Source of the DNA: Hyphomicrobiales bacterium
Lineage (GTDB): Bacteria; Pseudomonadota; Alphaproteobacteria; Rhizobiales; Rhizobiaceae
DNA length: 64,000 nucleotides
Direction: 5' to 3'
Assembly (NCBI GenBank): GCA_900470195.1
Contig: UEIJ01000043.1
Coordinates: 40,226 to 104,225, forward strand
The translations under genes and the position numbers were made by a program. The notes under the pieces are model-generated. The model was not told the DNA's origin and ran no database searches. It saw only the letters and a program-made list of their open reading frames with translations. Below, in pieces: positions 25,223-34,301 of the stretch (position 1 is its first letter; each line of letters opens with the position of its first letter).

Positions 25223-26161
25223 ATGGTCCGAAAACTGGCATATGTTGCAGGCGTCGCGGTTGCTATTGGAGCCGCCGCTTTCTGGATATTGACCACGCCA
25301 CAGAAAGTCGACCCGACGGTGCTGGACGCGATGAAGCCAGGCGATCCCGTGAAGGGCGAGCAGGTTTTCTGGGCCGGTGGCTGCGCTTCCTGCCATGCCG
25401 CGCCGGGTGCGACCGGCGATGCGCGCAAGGTACTGGCGGGCGGGCATGAACTGGTTTCGGATTTCGGGACATTCATCGCGCCCAATATCTCTCCTTCCGA
25501 ACAGGGGATCGGCACCTGGACGATCCAGGATTTCGCCAATGCGATGCTGAAGGGTGTCGGCAAGGAGAATGAACATCTGTATCCATCCTTCCCCTACACA
25601 TCCTATGCGAGAATGCAGCCGCAGGACGTGGCCGATCTCTTCGCCTATATGAAGACGCTGCCGCCGTCCGACAATGTAACGGCGCCGCACAAGCTATTCT
25701 TCCCGTTCAATATCCGGCGGGCGCTGGGCCTCTGGAAACAGCTTTACCTGTCAGACCAGCCGGCAGTGGGACTCGCAAATGCGTCCGATCAGGTGAAGCG
25801 CGGCCAGTATCTGACCGAGGCCCTTGGCCATTGCGGTGAATGCCACACGCCGCGCAATGCGATTGGCGGGCTGGACAAGGGCCAATGGCTCGCAGGGGCA
25901 TTGTCGCCCGAGACCGGCGGCGACGGAAAACGCGGGGTGGTGCCAAACATCACGCCGGGCGACGCAGGCATTGGCGGTTGGAGCGAGAAAGACATCGCCT
26001 ATGCTTTGCAGAGCGGCTTCACCCCGGATTTCGATTCGCTCGGCGGCTCGATGACCGATGTGGTTGCGAACATGGCCCATCTTACAGATGCCGACCGCAA
26101 TGCCATTGCCGCCTATCTGAAAGCCATTCCGGCGCATCCGAACGGCTATCCGTCGCGCTGA
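25223..26161 (+). CDS. Diheme c-type cytochrome
   Basis: A 312-residue protein with an N-terminal membrane anchor or signal segment (KLAYVAGVAVAIGAAAFWILT). Two cytochrome c domains carry CASCH near residue 54 and CGECH near residue 209, with the likely distal Met ligands in the MQPQDVADLFAYMKTL and GGSMTDVV regions. The layout matches the cytochrome subunits that take electrons from membrane dehydrogenases (alcohol or sugar dehydrogenase type), but no dehydrogenase gene is adjacent. It probably works on the periplasmic face. Confidence 0.9.
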   Translation: MVRKLAYVAGVAVAIGAAAFWILTTPQKVDPTVLDAMKPGDPVKGEQVFWAGGCASCHAAPGATGDARKVLAGGHELVSDFGTFIAPNISPSEQGIGTWTIQDFANAMLKGVGKENEHLYPSFPYTSYARMQPQDVADLFAYMKTLPPSDNVTAPHKLFFPFNIRRALGLWKQLYLSDQPAVGLANASDQVKRGQYLTEALGHCGECHTPRNAIGGLDKGQWLAGALSPETGGDGKRGVVPNITPGDAGIGGWSEKDIAYALQSGFTPDFDSLGGSMTDVVANMAHLTDADRNAIAAYLKAIPAHPNGYPSR

Positions 26162-26248
26162 GGTTTCCGACCGCCAGCCTCCCCGCCACCGTGGACTTGC
26201 CCTCCCCCGCTCAGGGGAAGGCCTGCCGGATGTGCAAGGCCCGGGGCC

Positions 26249-29083
26249 TTACCACTTGGCCTTGAAGCCGATGCTGCCCTTGAAGGCATAGCTGTCGGCG
26301 AAGCTGTTGAGGGAGGTGTTGACGGTGCCCTCGCCTGAGAAGGCATATTTACCGTCAGCCCACGCATAGGTTCCACCCGCACCGATCCCGCCCCAAGTCT
26401 TGTCAGCATCGGTGTCAAACCGGGTGCCCGCATAGTCGATGCGCGCATCGCGGCCGAACGCCTGATAGAGATTGGCGATGCCGTAGACCGAGGTCTTCAC
26501 CATGCGGCCATCCTCGCCCTTCCACTGATTGTCATAGTTGGCCGCAAGGCCAAGGCGGGCCGTCAGGCTGCCGTTGTCACGGCTGGAGATGCGCGCGCCA
26601 TAAGCGTCCTGAAAGCTGTTGAAGTCGATGGACGACCACAGAAGCTGTGTCTGCGGGGTGAGCGACCAGTGGTCGTCGATCCCGAATTTTTGTCCGGCCT
26701 CAAGGCTCAGCGCATAGCCGAAGGCTTTCGCGCCGTCACGAAGGGTGGGGTCGGCGCCATCGATGGAGAGATTGCTGTCGAACCAGTTGGCCTGAGCCTG
26801 CGCATCGACATAAAGGCCGCCGCTGCCATACCAGGTGAGCGTTCCGCCGAGACCCCATGCCTGCGCATCAATGCCGCCGTCGCCGAAATGATTGCCAACC
26901 TTGGTGTGGGCGTTGCCGTACTGGCCGGTGATGCCGCCGACGAGCCTGCCGGATTCATCCTCGTAGAAGATGCCGTCAACGCCTGCCTGCAGGACATAGG
27001 TATTGATGTTCTGGCTGAGGCTGCCCACGGTGGAACCGTTCTGGAACCGGTTATGCGTTCCCTCGACCCGGCCCCAGACAGCATTGCTGCCTGCGGTGTG
27101 GCTGTCCAGCGTGCGGTCGCCGACCCGCTGTTGCAAGGTGGGGAGCTGATTGAGAGCCTGCAAGGTGGCAGCGTAGGATGAATAGACCGGTGCGCCCGCG
27201 CTGTAACGCGGTCCGGTTGGATCCGTCGGGTTGGTAGGGGTCGTCGGATCGGTGGGGTCCGTCGGGTCTACCGGATCGACCGGCTCAGGCGAATACTGGC
27301 TCACCAGATACCAGTCATTGCCCTTCTTTTGAAGCGTATAGGCATAGGCTGTCGGCGTCATGATGGCCTGCTGACCCTCGGCCGTGGTGTAATTGCCCTT
27401 GAGGTTGAACGTGCCGTTCGACTGGCCCGCGACATTGATCAACTCGATGCCATTGACAGTCGGCGCGCCAAGCCCGTCGCGGTTCAGGACCTGAAGAATG
27501 GTGGAGCCGGATGTATCGCCACCGACCTCCATCCGGTCGGTTGGCGAATTGTCGCCGCCCAGCACGGTGTTGATGACGAGCGTGCCGCCATTGCCGACAT
27601 AATCACCAGCAATCGTGAGGGTCTTGTGCTCACCGACATTGCTGAAGGCCACCATGCCGTCATTGGTGAGGGTCTTGACTTCCGAACTGTCGGTCACAAG
27701 CCATTTGCTGGCCGCATCCCGCAGAGCGATGGTCGTGGTGTCGCCGCCATTCAGCACTGCGCCCTGATAATATGCCCCTTTGGAGAGCTTCAGGTCGGCA
27801 ATCGTCCCGGCTTCCGTCCTGATGTCCCCGAAGAGCCTGCTGTCCTCGGCAGTAATATCCGCCTCGCTTCCAGCATTGGCGACTTCGAGCAAGGTGCCGT
27901 TGCCGGAAATCTCGCTGCCATTCTTCATGTCGAGGACGAGCCGACTTTGTGTTCTGGCATAGATCGCAACGGCATTCTGTGCTGCCAGATTGCTGCTGTC
28001 GAGATTGACGGTATTGATCGCACTGCCATCGTCCGGCGAGGCCCCGTAACGGCTATAAATTGCATAGGACCGGCTGCCCGCCGTTTTGACCGTAGAGCCA
28101 GTCAAACTGATTATCCCACCACTATCCATATATAAACCGACGGCATTTTCTCCGTACGTCGTGATCTTAGTGTTGGTGAGAGTCGCCACAGACCCTGCAA
28201 ATTCAGTCCATACGGCGTGGCTGATGAGGCCGCGCGTGGTAATCTCGCTATTTGAAAGAGATACAATGCCTTTGATATTAGGATTAACTGCGCTATTATA
28301 TGTGCTTATCTTGATCCCATAACCGCCACCGTAAACTGAAGTAGTCTCTGTTGTAATGGTAAGATTTTCTCCAACGAAACGACTTTCTCCATCAGAAGCA
28401 GCTGCTTGATAATTAAGCAAACCAATACCATTTCCTATGATGCCGGTCGAATTGATCGACCCGCCACCAATATGAACCTTTGAATAGTCCCGGATATCAA
28501 CGCCAGTGGCCGTACCACCGACGGCTGTTATATATGCACGGGCTAAGTCAACGCTGCCGCCAGTTGCGAGAATGCCGGTTCCCAGAGCTATATCGGCGAT
28601 TCCAGCTTCTATTGTAATCGTCCCAGTAGATTTTACGGTTGAATCCGCACCATCCGTTTTAATGCCGACGCTCAGCACACCGGGAACAGTAGTGCCCGGA
28701 GTTGTAATAACGGCGTCCGCCAGGGAGATCGTGCCGCCGGACTCCGCCTGAATTCCGACCCCGCCTTCCCCTGTCATCGTCAACGTCAGATTGTCGGCCG
28801 CCGTAATAGAGCCGTTGTTCAGGGCCCAGAGAGCAGGGCCTGTCGGGGAGGTGATAGAGGTTCCGCCGGCGATATTTTCATTGGTTCCATCTGCCTTCAC
28901 CGGGGGTGAATCAGCGGCCCATGTGCTGGCGGAAGAAAGCAGAGCGACAGCAAGCGGGGCAACGCCGATGGAAAGGCGGCGGGCAGCGGACCTTAGGACG
29001 GGAAACAGCTGGGGCCTGGCGGCTATCCTCGACGAGTATAACCGCAGTTTAACATTTTGCCGCGGCAGGGAAAGTAAATTCAT
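26249..29083 (-). CDS. Type V autotransporter with AidA-like passenger
   Basis: A 944-residue surface protein. The long signal region ends near ASTWAADS (about residue 57). The passenger (about 60-610) is made of repeated short beta-strand turns rich in Gly, Thr and Ser, as in beta-helix adhesins. A Pro/Asp/Thr linker follows, and the C-terminal beta-barrel (about 680-944) ends in the outer-membrane signature GSIGFKAKW with terminal aromatic Trp. It resembles the monomeric autotransporters of Brucella (OmaA/Bma group), which act in adhesion or persistence. The start at 29083 has a GGGG site. Confidence 0.9.
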   Translation of the reverse strand: MNLLSLPRQNVKLRLYSSRIAARPQLFPVLRSAARRLSIGVAPLAVALLSSASTWAADSPPVKADGTNENIAGGTSITSPTGPALWALNNGSITAADNLTLTMTGEGGVGIQAESGGTISLADAVITTPGTTVPGVLSVGIKTDGADSTVKSTGTITIEAGIADIALGTGILATGGSVDLARAYITAVGGTATGVDIRDYSKVHIGGGSINSTGIIGNGIGLLNYQAAASDGESRFVGENLTITTETTSVYGGGYGIKISTYNSAVNPNIKGIVSLSNSEITTRGLISHAVWTEFAGSVATLTNTKITTYGENAVGLYMDSGGIISLTGSTVKTAGSRSYAIYSRYGASPDDGSAINTVNLDSSNLAAQNAVAIYARTQSRLVLDMKNGSEISGNGTLLEVANAGSEADITAEDSRLFGDIRTEAGTIADLKLSKGAYYQGAVLNGGDTTTIALRDAASKWLVTDSSEVKTLTNDGMVAFSNVGEHKTLTIAGDYVGNGGTLVINTVLGGDNSPTDRMEVGGDTSGSTILQVLNRDGLGAPTVNGIELINVAGQSNGTFNLKGNYTTAEGQQAIMTPTAYAYTLQKKGNDWYLVSQYSPEPVDPVDPTDPTDPTTPTNPTDPTGPRYSAGAPVYSSYAATLQALNQLPTLQQRVGDRTLDSHTAGSNAVWGRVEGTHNRFQNGSTVGSLSQNINTYVLQAGVDGIFYEDESGRLVGGITGQYGNAHTKVGNHFGDGGIDAQAWGLGGTLTWYGSGGLYVDAQAQANWFDSNLSIDGADPTLRDGAKAFGYALSLEAGQKFGIDDHWSLTPQTQLLWSSIDFNSFQDAYGARISSRDNGSLTARLGLAANYDNQWKGEDGRMVKTSVYGIANLYQAFGRDARIDYAGTRFDTDADKTWGGIGAGGTYAWADGKYAFSGEGTVNTSLNSFADSYAFKGSIGFKAKW
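27211..27288. repeat. Pro-Thr/Asp linker tandem repeat in the autotransporter
   Basis: Short imperfect repeats encode PVDPVDPTDPTDPTTP and NPTDPTGP between passenger and barrel. The 9-base periodicity (three codons per unit) makes the copy number prone to change while keeping frame. Confidence 0.75.
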
Positions 29084-29103
29084 ATAAGCCCCATCTAAAT
29101 TAT

Positions 29104-29134
29104 GTTGAGAAATATATTCAATTACTTTCTCAAC
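29104..29134. promoter_or_regulatory. 9-bp inverted repeat upstream of the autotransporter
   Basis: GTTGAGAAA (29104-29112) and TTTCTCAAC (29126-29134) are perfect arms around a 13-base AT-only-rich spacer, 21 bases before the autotransporter start. The whole 29084-29372 gap is AT-rich. It is a candidate operator or leader hairpin; MucR-type control is conceivable. Confidence 0.4.
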
Positions 29135-29372
29135 AACTTAAATAATCCAATTGAATGCAAATAGATTTCTTCTTTAACTGAACTATTGCCGGTCTGCAAC
29201 AGATGGCTATATTTATACAGAATGATTTTTTCTTATTCTTGAATCGTTACCGGGGAAATCATCATGTCGCTCTGCATGGGGCCGCGTGTTCCGCTCCGAG
29301 GCTTTTCCTTGTCGTGACGACGAGCGGCGTTTATAGGTTAAAGTGAGTTGAACAGAGGGAGCAAGCCGCCTG

Positions 29373-30884
29373 ATGACTGCCGAAGACGCTATTTTTCTTG
29401 GCGCGAGCCGCAAGCCAGACGACTCCTACCAGCAGCCGGAATATCTGGCGCTGAAATACGGCAATCGGCACGGCCTCGTCACCGGCGCGACCGGCACAGG
29501 CAAAACGGTCACGCTTCAGGTTCTGGCCGAAAGCTTTTCGGCGGCGGGCGTGCCCGTTTTCTGTGCCGACATCAAAGGCGACCTTTCCGGCATCGGCGCG
29601 GTCGGCGTTCAAAATGACGGGCTCCTCAAGCGTGCGGCAGAGATCAAGCTCGCCCCGTATGAAATGCGCGCCGCCCCAGTCATCTTCTGGGATATTTTCG
29701 GCGAACAGGGCCATCCCGTCCGCGCAACCATTTCCGAAATGGGGCCGCTGCTCCTGTCGCGCCTCATGAACCTCACCGACGCGCAGGAAGGCGTTCTCAA
29801 CATTGCCTTCCGCCTGGCGGATGAAGAAGGCTTGCTGCTGCTCGACCTGAAGGACTTGCAGGCGATCCTTGCTGAAATGGCGGAACGCTCGGCGGAACTT
29901 TCCGCCAAATACGGCAATGTCAACAAGACCTCGGTCGGTGCGATCCAGCGCTCGCTTCTGGTTCTCGACCAGCAGGGCGGCTCGAAATTTTTCGGAGAAC
30001 CGGCGCTCAAGATTTCCGACCTGATGCGCACCACGACCGATGGGCGCGGCGTGGTGAGCGTGCTGGCCGCCGACAAGCTGATGATGAGCCCGCGGCTTTA
30101 TTCCACCTTCCTGCTGTGGCTTATGTCGGAACTGTTCGAGGAACTGCCGGAAGTGGGCGATCCAGACAAGCCGAGGCTGGTCTTCTTCTTCGATGAAGCC
30201 CATCTTCTCTTCGATGAAGCCCCGAAAGCATTGATCGACCGTGTGGAGCAGGTGGTGCGCCTTATCCGCTCCAAGGGGGTCGGCGTCTATTTTGTCACGC
30301 AGAACCCGCTCGACGTGCCGGAAACGGTACTGGCGCAGCTTGGCAATCGCGTGCAGCACGCGCTTCGCGCCTATACGCCGCGCGAGACCAACGCCGTAAA
30401 GACCGCAGCCGATACGTTCCGCCCCAACCCGGATTTCAATACGTTTCAGGCGATCACCAATCTTGCCACGGGTGAAGCGCTGGTTTCCACCTTGCAGGAA
30501 AAGGGCGTGCCTTCCATCGTGCAGCGCACTCTCATTCGCCCGCCCTCTTCACGCATCGGGCCGCTGACGCCGGACGAGCGCGCGAAGATTATCGCCGCAA
30601 GCCCGGTCGCCGGGCAGTACGATCAGGCAGTGGATCGCGATTCCGCTTTCGAGATGCTGGCGCGCAAGGCGCAGAATGCTGCTGCAGCCCAGCAAAAGAC
30701 CAAGGAAGAGGAAGAAGGCGGCGGCGGTATCTTCGGCGAGCTCGCCGGGACGGTGCTTGGCACCGGCCGCCGCTCCGGCCGTCAGACGGTGGCGGAAGCA
30801 GCCATGAAGTCCGTGGTGCGTTCGGTCGGAAACTCACTGGGACGCGCGCTGGTGCGCGGCATTCTGGGCAGTTTCAAGCGGTAG
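29373..30884 (+). CDS. HerA-like ATPase (YjgR/DUF853 family)
   Basis: A 503-residue P-loop ATPase. Walker A is GATGTGKTVTLQ near residue 38, Walker B LVFFFDEAHLLFDE near 270, and VYFVTQNPLDVPETVLAQLGNRVQHALRAYTP lies near 308. A glutamate-rich and glycine-rich segment (KEEEEGGGG) precedes a basic C-terminus. This is the HerA/FtsK-like branch related to E. coli YjgR. Family members are thought to translocate DNA, but the cellular role of YjgR-type proteins is not established. Confidence 0.9.
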   Translation: MTAEDAIFLGASRKPDDSYQQPEYLALKYGNRHGLVTGATGTGKTVTLQVLAESFSAAGVPVFCADIKGDLSGIGAVGVQNDGLLKRAAEIKLAPYEMRAAPVIFWDIFGEQGHPVRATISEMGPLLLSRLMNLTDAQEGVLNIAFRLADEEGLLLLDLKDLQAILAEMAERSAELSAKYGNVNKTSVGAIQRSLLVLDQQGGSKFFGEPALKISDLMRTTTDGRGVVSVLAADKLMMSPRLYSTFLLWLMSELFEELPEVGDPDKPRLVFFFDEAHLLFDEAPKALIDRVEQVVRLIRSKGVGVYFVTQNPLDVPETVLAQLGNRVQHALRAYTPRETNAVKTAADTFRPNPDFNTFQAITNLATGEALVSTLQEKGVPSIVQRTLIRPPSSRIGPLTPDERAKIIAASPVAGQYDQAVDRDSAFEMLARKAQNAAAAQQKTKEEEEGGGGIFGELAGTVLGTGRRSGRQTVAEAAMKSVVRSVGNSLGRALVRGILGSFKR

Positions 30885-30905
30885 AGTAACCATAGGATAA
30901 GCTCA

Positions 30906-31355
30906 ATGAGCGGGCTAACTGTCGTTGACTACGCAACGCTTTGGACGACCTTTCTAGCGACAGCTGGCTCCGTCGCCGGTCTTTGGGTTTATTTCAGAAA
31001 AGGTCCAGTGTTGGCGGTAAAAATTATACCTCCAACACGTAACAGAAAAAATAAATCGTCATCCGATCGAATTATAACAATCGAAATTACGAATACGGGT
31101 GAAACCCCTGCAACGATAAGCCGAATTGATGTACAAACTACCTTAAGGAAGGCGTTTTTTAGAAGAGCTGTTTTGCAACAGGCTATTTTTGATGATTCTA
31201 CCCCATGGCGCCCAGATTATTTTCTAGAGCCAGCGGCAAGCAAGGTTTATGATCTGAAATTCTTCAAAGATTGGGACTCAGACAAACAACGCATTGATGT
31301 CTTGGTTTATTTGCGTGGGCGAAATGCCCCGGTTTCTGCCCACACTCACGGTTGA
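30906..31355 (+). CDS. AT-rich orphan membrane-anchored protein
   Basis: A 149-residue protein with one N-terminal membrane segment (TLWTTFLATAGSVAGLWVYF) and a soluble part with IITIEITNTGETPATISRIDVQTT, which looks like a small immunoglobulin-like beta domain. No family name can be given. Its composition is much more AT-rich than both neighbours, suggesting it was acquired separately. It follows the HerA-like gene by 21 bases and could be read from the same transcript. Confidence 0.65.
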   Translation: MSGLTVVDYATLWTTFLATAGSVAGLWVYFRKGPVLAVKIIPPTRNRKNKSSSDRIITIEITNTGETPATISRIDVQTTLRKAFFRRAVLQQAIFDDSTPWRPDYFLEPAASKVYDLKFFKDWDSDKQRIDVLVYLRGRNAPVSAHTHG

Positions 31356-31376
31356 TGTTTGCGCAGATGCATGATG

Positions 31377-31607
31377 TCAGCCCCTCGCCGGCTTGGCGAG
31401 AGCGTAGGCCACAAGAGCATTGGCGTGACCATGCCCCATCCCGAATTCCGACTTAAGCCAATTGACGATTTCCATATGCTTGGCGCCCTTTCGCTGCTCG
31501 ATCAGCGAAAGCCAGTGCTGGACGGGCTGTCCGTATTTTTTCTCGATGGACGGGAAATAGGATGCAGGCCCCTTCACGACTTCCTTGGCAGCTTTTTCCT
31601 CGGACAT
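31377..31607 (-). CDS. DUF4287 small protein
   Basis: A 76-residue soluble protein with the DUF4287 signature: GPASYFPSIEKKYGQPVQHWLSLIEQRKGAKHMEIVNWLKSEFGMGHGHANALVAY is spread over residues 13-68. Proteins of this family are common, small and uncharacterised. Convergent with the orphan gene to the left. Confidence 0.88.
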   Translation of the reverse strand: MSEEKAAKEVVKGPASYFPSIEKKYGQPVQHWLSLIEQRKGAKHMEIVNWLKSEFGMGHGHANALVAYALAKPARG

Positions 31608-31695
31608 GACTTCCCCTCCCCTTGTTCAAACGATTTGTCCGGGCGGAAAGTGACTGATTTTCGAGGCGGCGGCAAGCAAGAGCACGGCGCAATAG

Positions 31696-31727
31696 AAAAA
31701 GCCCCGGATAGCTGGGCTATCCGGGGC
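31696..31727 (-). terminator. Rho-independent terminator after the L,D-transpeptidase gene
   Basis: A perfect 12-base-pair stem (GCCCCGGATAGC with its complement, 3-base loop) followed on the minus strand by five T. It lies about 29 bases after the stop of the L,D-transpeptidase gene. Confidence 0.9.
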
Positions 31728-31755
31728 CTCTGCAATTTGCCTTCCGGCACTCGTT

Positions 31756-32472
31756 TTACATCACGAGAATGGGCGACTTCGCCGGAACGCGATCATAGAG
31801 ATCGATGATGTCCTGGTTCAGGAAGCGCACGCAGCCCGATGAGACTGCCTTGCCGATGGACCACCATTCCGGGTTGCCGTGCAGGCGGTACAGCGTGTCC
31901 TTGCCGTCCTGGAAAATATAGAGCGCGCGGGCGCCGAGCGGGTTCTTGAGGCCGGGGGCCATGCCGCCATTCTTGGCGCTGTACTGCACCAGTTCCGGCT
32001 GGCGGGCGACCATTTCATCCGGCGGGGTCCAGCGCGGCCACTGGCGCTTGTACTGGATTACAGCGCGGCCCGACCATGCAAAGCCTTCGCGGCCGATGCC
32101 GACGCCGTAGCGCATCGCCTGGCCGCCTTCGAGGACCAGATAGCAGAAGCGGTTCGCCGTATCGATGACGATCGTACCGGGCAGTTCGCCGGTCGGGTCC
32201 TGCACCACCTGGCGCAGATAGCGCTTGTCCATCTTCTGGATCGGGATCGCCGGAAGCTGGAAGCCGCCATCCTCGACGGAGGCATACATCTGCGCCCAGC
32301 CGCCATAGGAAGAATCGACATTTGCCTGCGGAGTGCGGTTGATCGGGTTGCCCGACTGATCCACATCGATAATTGGAACATTCTGCCCCAACTGAGCGCA
32401 ACCGGCCAGGCCGGCGGCCGCTGTTGCTGTCATTGCCGTCAGAAAGGAACGGCGGGTAAGGGTCGTTTGCAT
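31756..32472 (-). CDS. L,D-transpeptidase (YkuD domain)
   Basis: A 238-residue cell-wall enzyme that would form 3-3 crosslinks or attach lipoproteins to peptidoglycan. The N-terminus has a twin-arginine motif (TRRSFLTA) followed by a lipobox-like LAGC, so it may be a Tat-exported lipoprotein. The YkuD catalytic region is intact, with HGNPEWWSIGKAVSSGCVRFLNQD holding the His and the nucleophile Cys. Several such paralogues are usual in Rhizobiales. It ends with a terminator. Confidence 0.92.
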   Translation of the reverse strand: MQTTLTRRSFLTAMTATAAAGLAGCAQLGQNVPIIDVDQSGNPINRTPQANVDSSYGGWAQMYASVEDGGFQLPAIPIQKMDKRYLRQVVQDPTGELPGTIVIDTANRFCYLVLEGGQAMRYGVGIGREGFAWSGRAVIQYKRQWPRWTPPDEMVARQPELVQYSAKNGGMAPGLKNPLGARALYIFQDGKDTLYRLHGNPEWWSIGKAVSSGCVRFLNQDIIDLYDRVPAKSPILVM

Positions 32473-32764
32473 GGGAAAACCAGTTTAGTGACGGGAGAAG
32501 TTACAGATACACATTCAGGGTTAACGAATTGCGACCCGGCCAATTGTGGCAGATACGCGGTGAGCGGTGAAAACGGCCTGAAACGGCTGTTTGCGGTGTT
32601 CGGTTGCACGGAAAACGCCCGAAAATTGTGGCGTACGCCCGTTCTTAATGCGGCCTAAACATGGCGAAGGCCCACCAGCATGGCTCGTGTTGCAGCCGCG
32701 ACACAATTTTGGGTGCAAGAGCGAGCTTTCAATAAAGTGGAGGGGTTCAACTTTTAGTGAGAAA

Positions 32765-33418
32765 TCAATCCAGCAATTGAAGGCTCGGCAAAATCAGCGC
32801 CGGAGCGAACTGCTTGTATTCGTCGGGCTGGTTGGAGCGGTTGATCCAGACCCCGCGCATGCCGAACCGCACCGCGCCTGCCACATCCCAGCGGTTCGAT
32901 GACTGGAACGAGATTGCCGACGGATAAAGCCGCCATTGCAGAGTGACGAGTTCATAGACCGCGGGGGCTGTCTTGTACTTCCTGACCTCGTCGACCGAAA
33001 TCACGTCGTCCAGCAAAACGTCGAGCGCTGCCGAACGAACGGCGGATTCCAGCATTGCGGGTGAGCCGTTGGAGAGGATTGCAAGCCTTGCGCCCTTCTC
33101 CTTCAGGCTCTTGAGAGCCGCCGGTACTTCCGGATAGCAATCGAGCTTCCAATAGGCGTCGAGCAGGTCATTGCGCAGTGCCGGATCGACGGAAGGATAG
33201 CGCGCGAATGCGAAATCGAGCGAATCCTCGGTGAGTTTCCAGAAATCGCTATAGGCTCCCATCAGGCTTAACACCCAGGAATATTCAAGCTGCTTTGCCC
33301 GCCACAGTTCGGAAAACGCCCGCCCGTCCGGCCCGGCCTTGTCCGCATGTCGCCGCACCGCCGAATGGACATCGAACAATGTGCCATAAGCGTCGAAGAC
33401 ATAAGAACTGTGGGACAC
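32765..33418 (-). CDS. HAD family 2-haloacid dehalogenase, type II
   Basis: About 217 residues from GTG 33418, with AGGAGG six bases upstream; the longer frame starting at 33448 is unlikely. The HAD motif I is VFDAYGTLFDV with nucleophile Asp near residue 8, motif II is ILSNGSP, a Lys is in VRKYKTAP, and the C-terminal motif is SSNRWDVAGAVRFGMRGVWINR. All active residues of L-2-haloacid dehalogenases are present. The true substrate could be another small haloacid or phosphate ester. Confidence 0.88.
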   Translation of the reverse strand: MSHSSYVFDAYGTLFDVHSAVRRHADKAGPDGRAFSELWRAKQLEYSWVLSLMGAYSDFWKLTEDSLDFAFARYPSVDPALRNDLLDAYWKLDCYPEVPAALKSLKEKGARLAILSNGSPAMLESAVRSAALDVLLDDVISVDEVRKYKTAPAVYELVTLQWRLYPSAISFQSSNRWDVAGAVRFGMRGVWINRSNQPDEYKQFAPALILPSLQLLD

Positions 33419-33650
33419 CGTTTCCTCCTGTGAGGGTCCGCCACGCATCGCGAAGCATAAAATCTAGGATTGCGCCATCCTACTGTGATTTCAATAATAA
33501 TTCATTGTCTTGAAGCTGAATTGCTCAATGACGCCATTGCCGCCCGCACCGATGCGGCCTATGTAGATTCCGCACGCAAGTTTTGTGGCAGCATCTGCTC
33601 GGCCAGCCGCGAGCTGCCCATATAAGCTGAAGAAAAGAGGAGAGTTTCCA

Positions 33651-34247
33651 ATGGCTTTCGAACTGCCCGCCCTGCCGTATGACTATGACGCCCTTGCGCC
33701 TTTCATGTCGCGCGAGACGCTTGAACTTCATCACGACAAGCACCATCAGGCCTATGTCACCAACGGCAACAAGCTGCTGGAAGGCTCCGGCCTCGAAGGA
33801 AAGAGCCTCGAAGAGATCGTCAAGGAAAGCTACGGCAAGAACCAGGGCCTCTTCAACAATGCCGGCCAGCACTACAACCACATCCATTTCTGGAAGTGGA
33901 TGAAGAAGGGCGGCGGCGGCAAGAAGCTGCCGGGCAAGCTTGAAAAGGCAATCGAGTCGGATCTCGGCGGCTACGACAAGTTCCGCGAAGATTTCATCGC
34001 CGCCGGCGTCGGCCAGTTCGGTTCCGGCTGGGCCTGGCTTTCGGTCAAGGACGGCAAGCTCGAAATCTCCAAGACGCCGAACGGCGAAAACCCGCTTGTC
34101 CACGGCGCAACGCCGATCCTCGGCGTCGATGTGTGGGAACACTCCTACTATGTCGATTACCGCAACCTGCGCCCGAAATATCTGGAAGCGTTCGTCGACA
34201 GCCTCATCAACTGGGAATATGTCGAAGAACTCTACGAAAAGGCCTGA
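33651..34247 (+). CDS. sodB: Iron superoxide dismutase
   Basis: A 198-residue cytoplasmic superoxide dismutase. I chose ATG 33651 with an AGAGGAGA site rather than the upstream frame start. The metal ligands are His27, His77, Asp160 and His164 (DVWEHSYYVDY). Gln73, four residues before His77 as in Fe-type enzymes, points to iron rather than manganese, though cambialism cannot be excluded. A terminator follows directly. Confidence 0.95.
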   Translation: MAFELPALPYDYDALAPFMSRETLELHHDKHHQAYVTNGNKLLEGSGLEGKSLEEIVKESYGKNQGLFNNAGQHYNHIHFWKWMKKGGGGKKLPGKLEKAIESDLGGYDKFREDFIAAGVGQFGSGWAWLSVKDGKLEISKTPNGENPLVHGATPILGVDVWEHSYYVDYRNLRPKYLEAFVDSLINWEYVEELYEKA

Positions 34248-34267
34248 TGCCTTTCATATCGAATAAG

Positions 34268-34294
34268 AAAAACCCGGCTTTTGCCGGGTTTTTT
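34268..34294 (+). terminator. Rho-independent terminator after sodB
   Basis: AACCCGGC, loop TTTT, GCCGGGTT, flanked by an A run and followed by six T. It may also end the convergent MFS gene transcript, whose stop is at 34302. Confidence 0.9.
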
Positions 34295-34301
34295 GTTGCC
34301 T

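Noticed and set aside
26669..28135. Plus-strand frames of 170 and 268 codons inside the autotransporter
   Set aside because: Opposite to a protein with signal peptide, passenger and barrel; no independent support.
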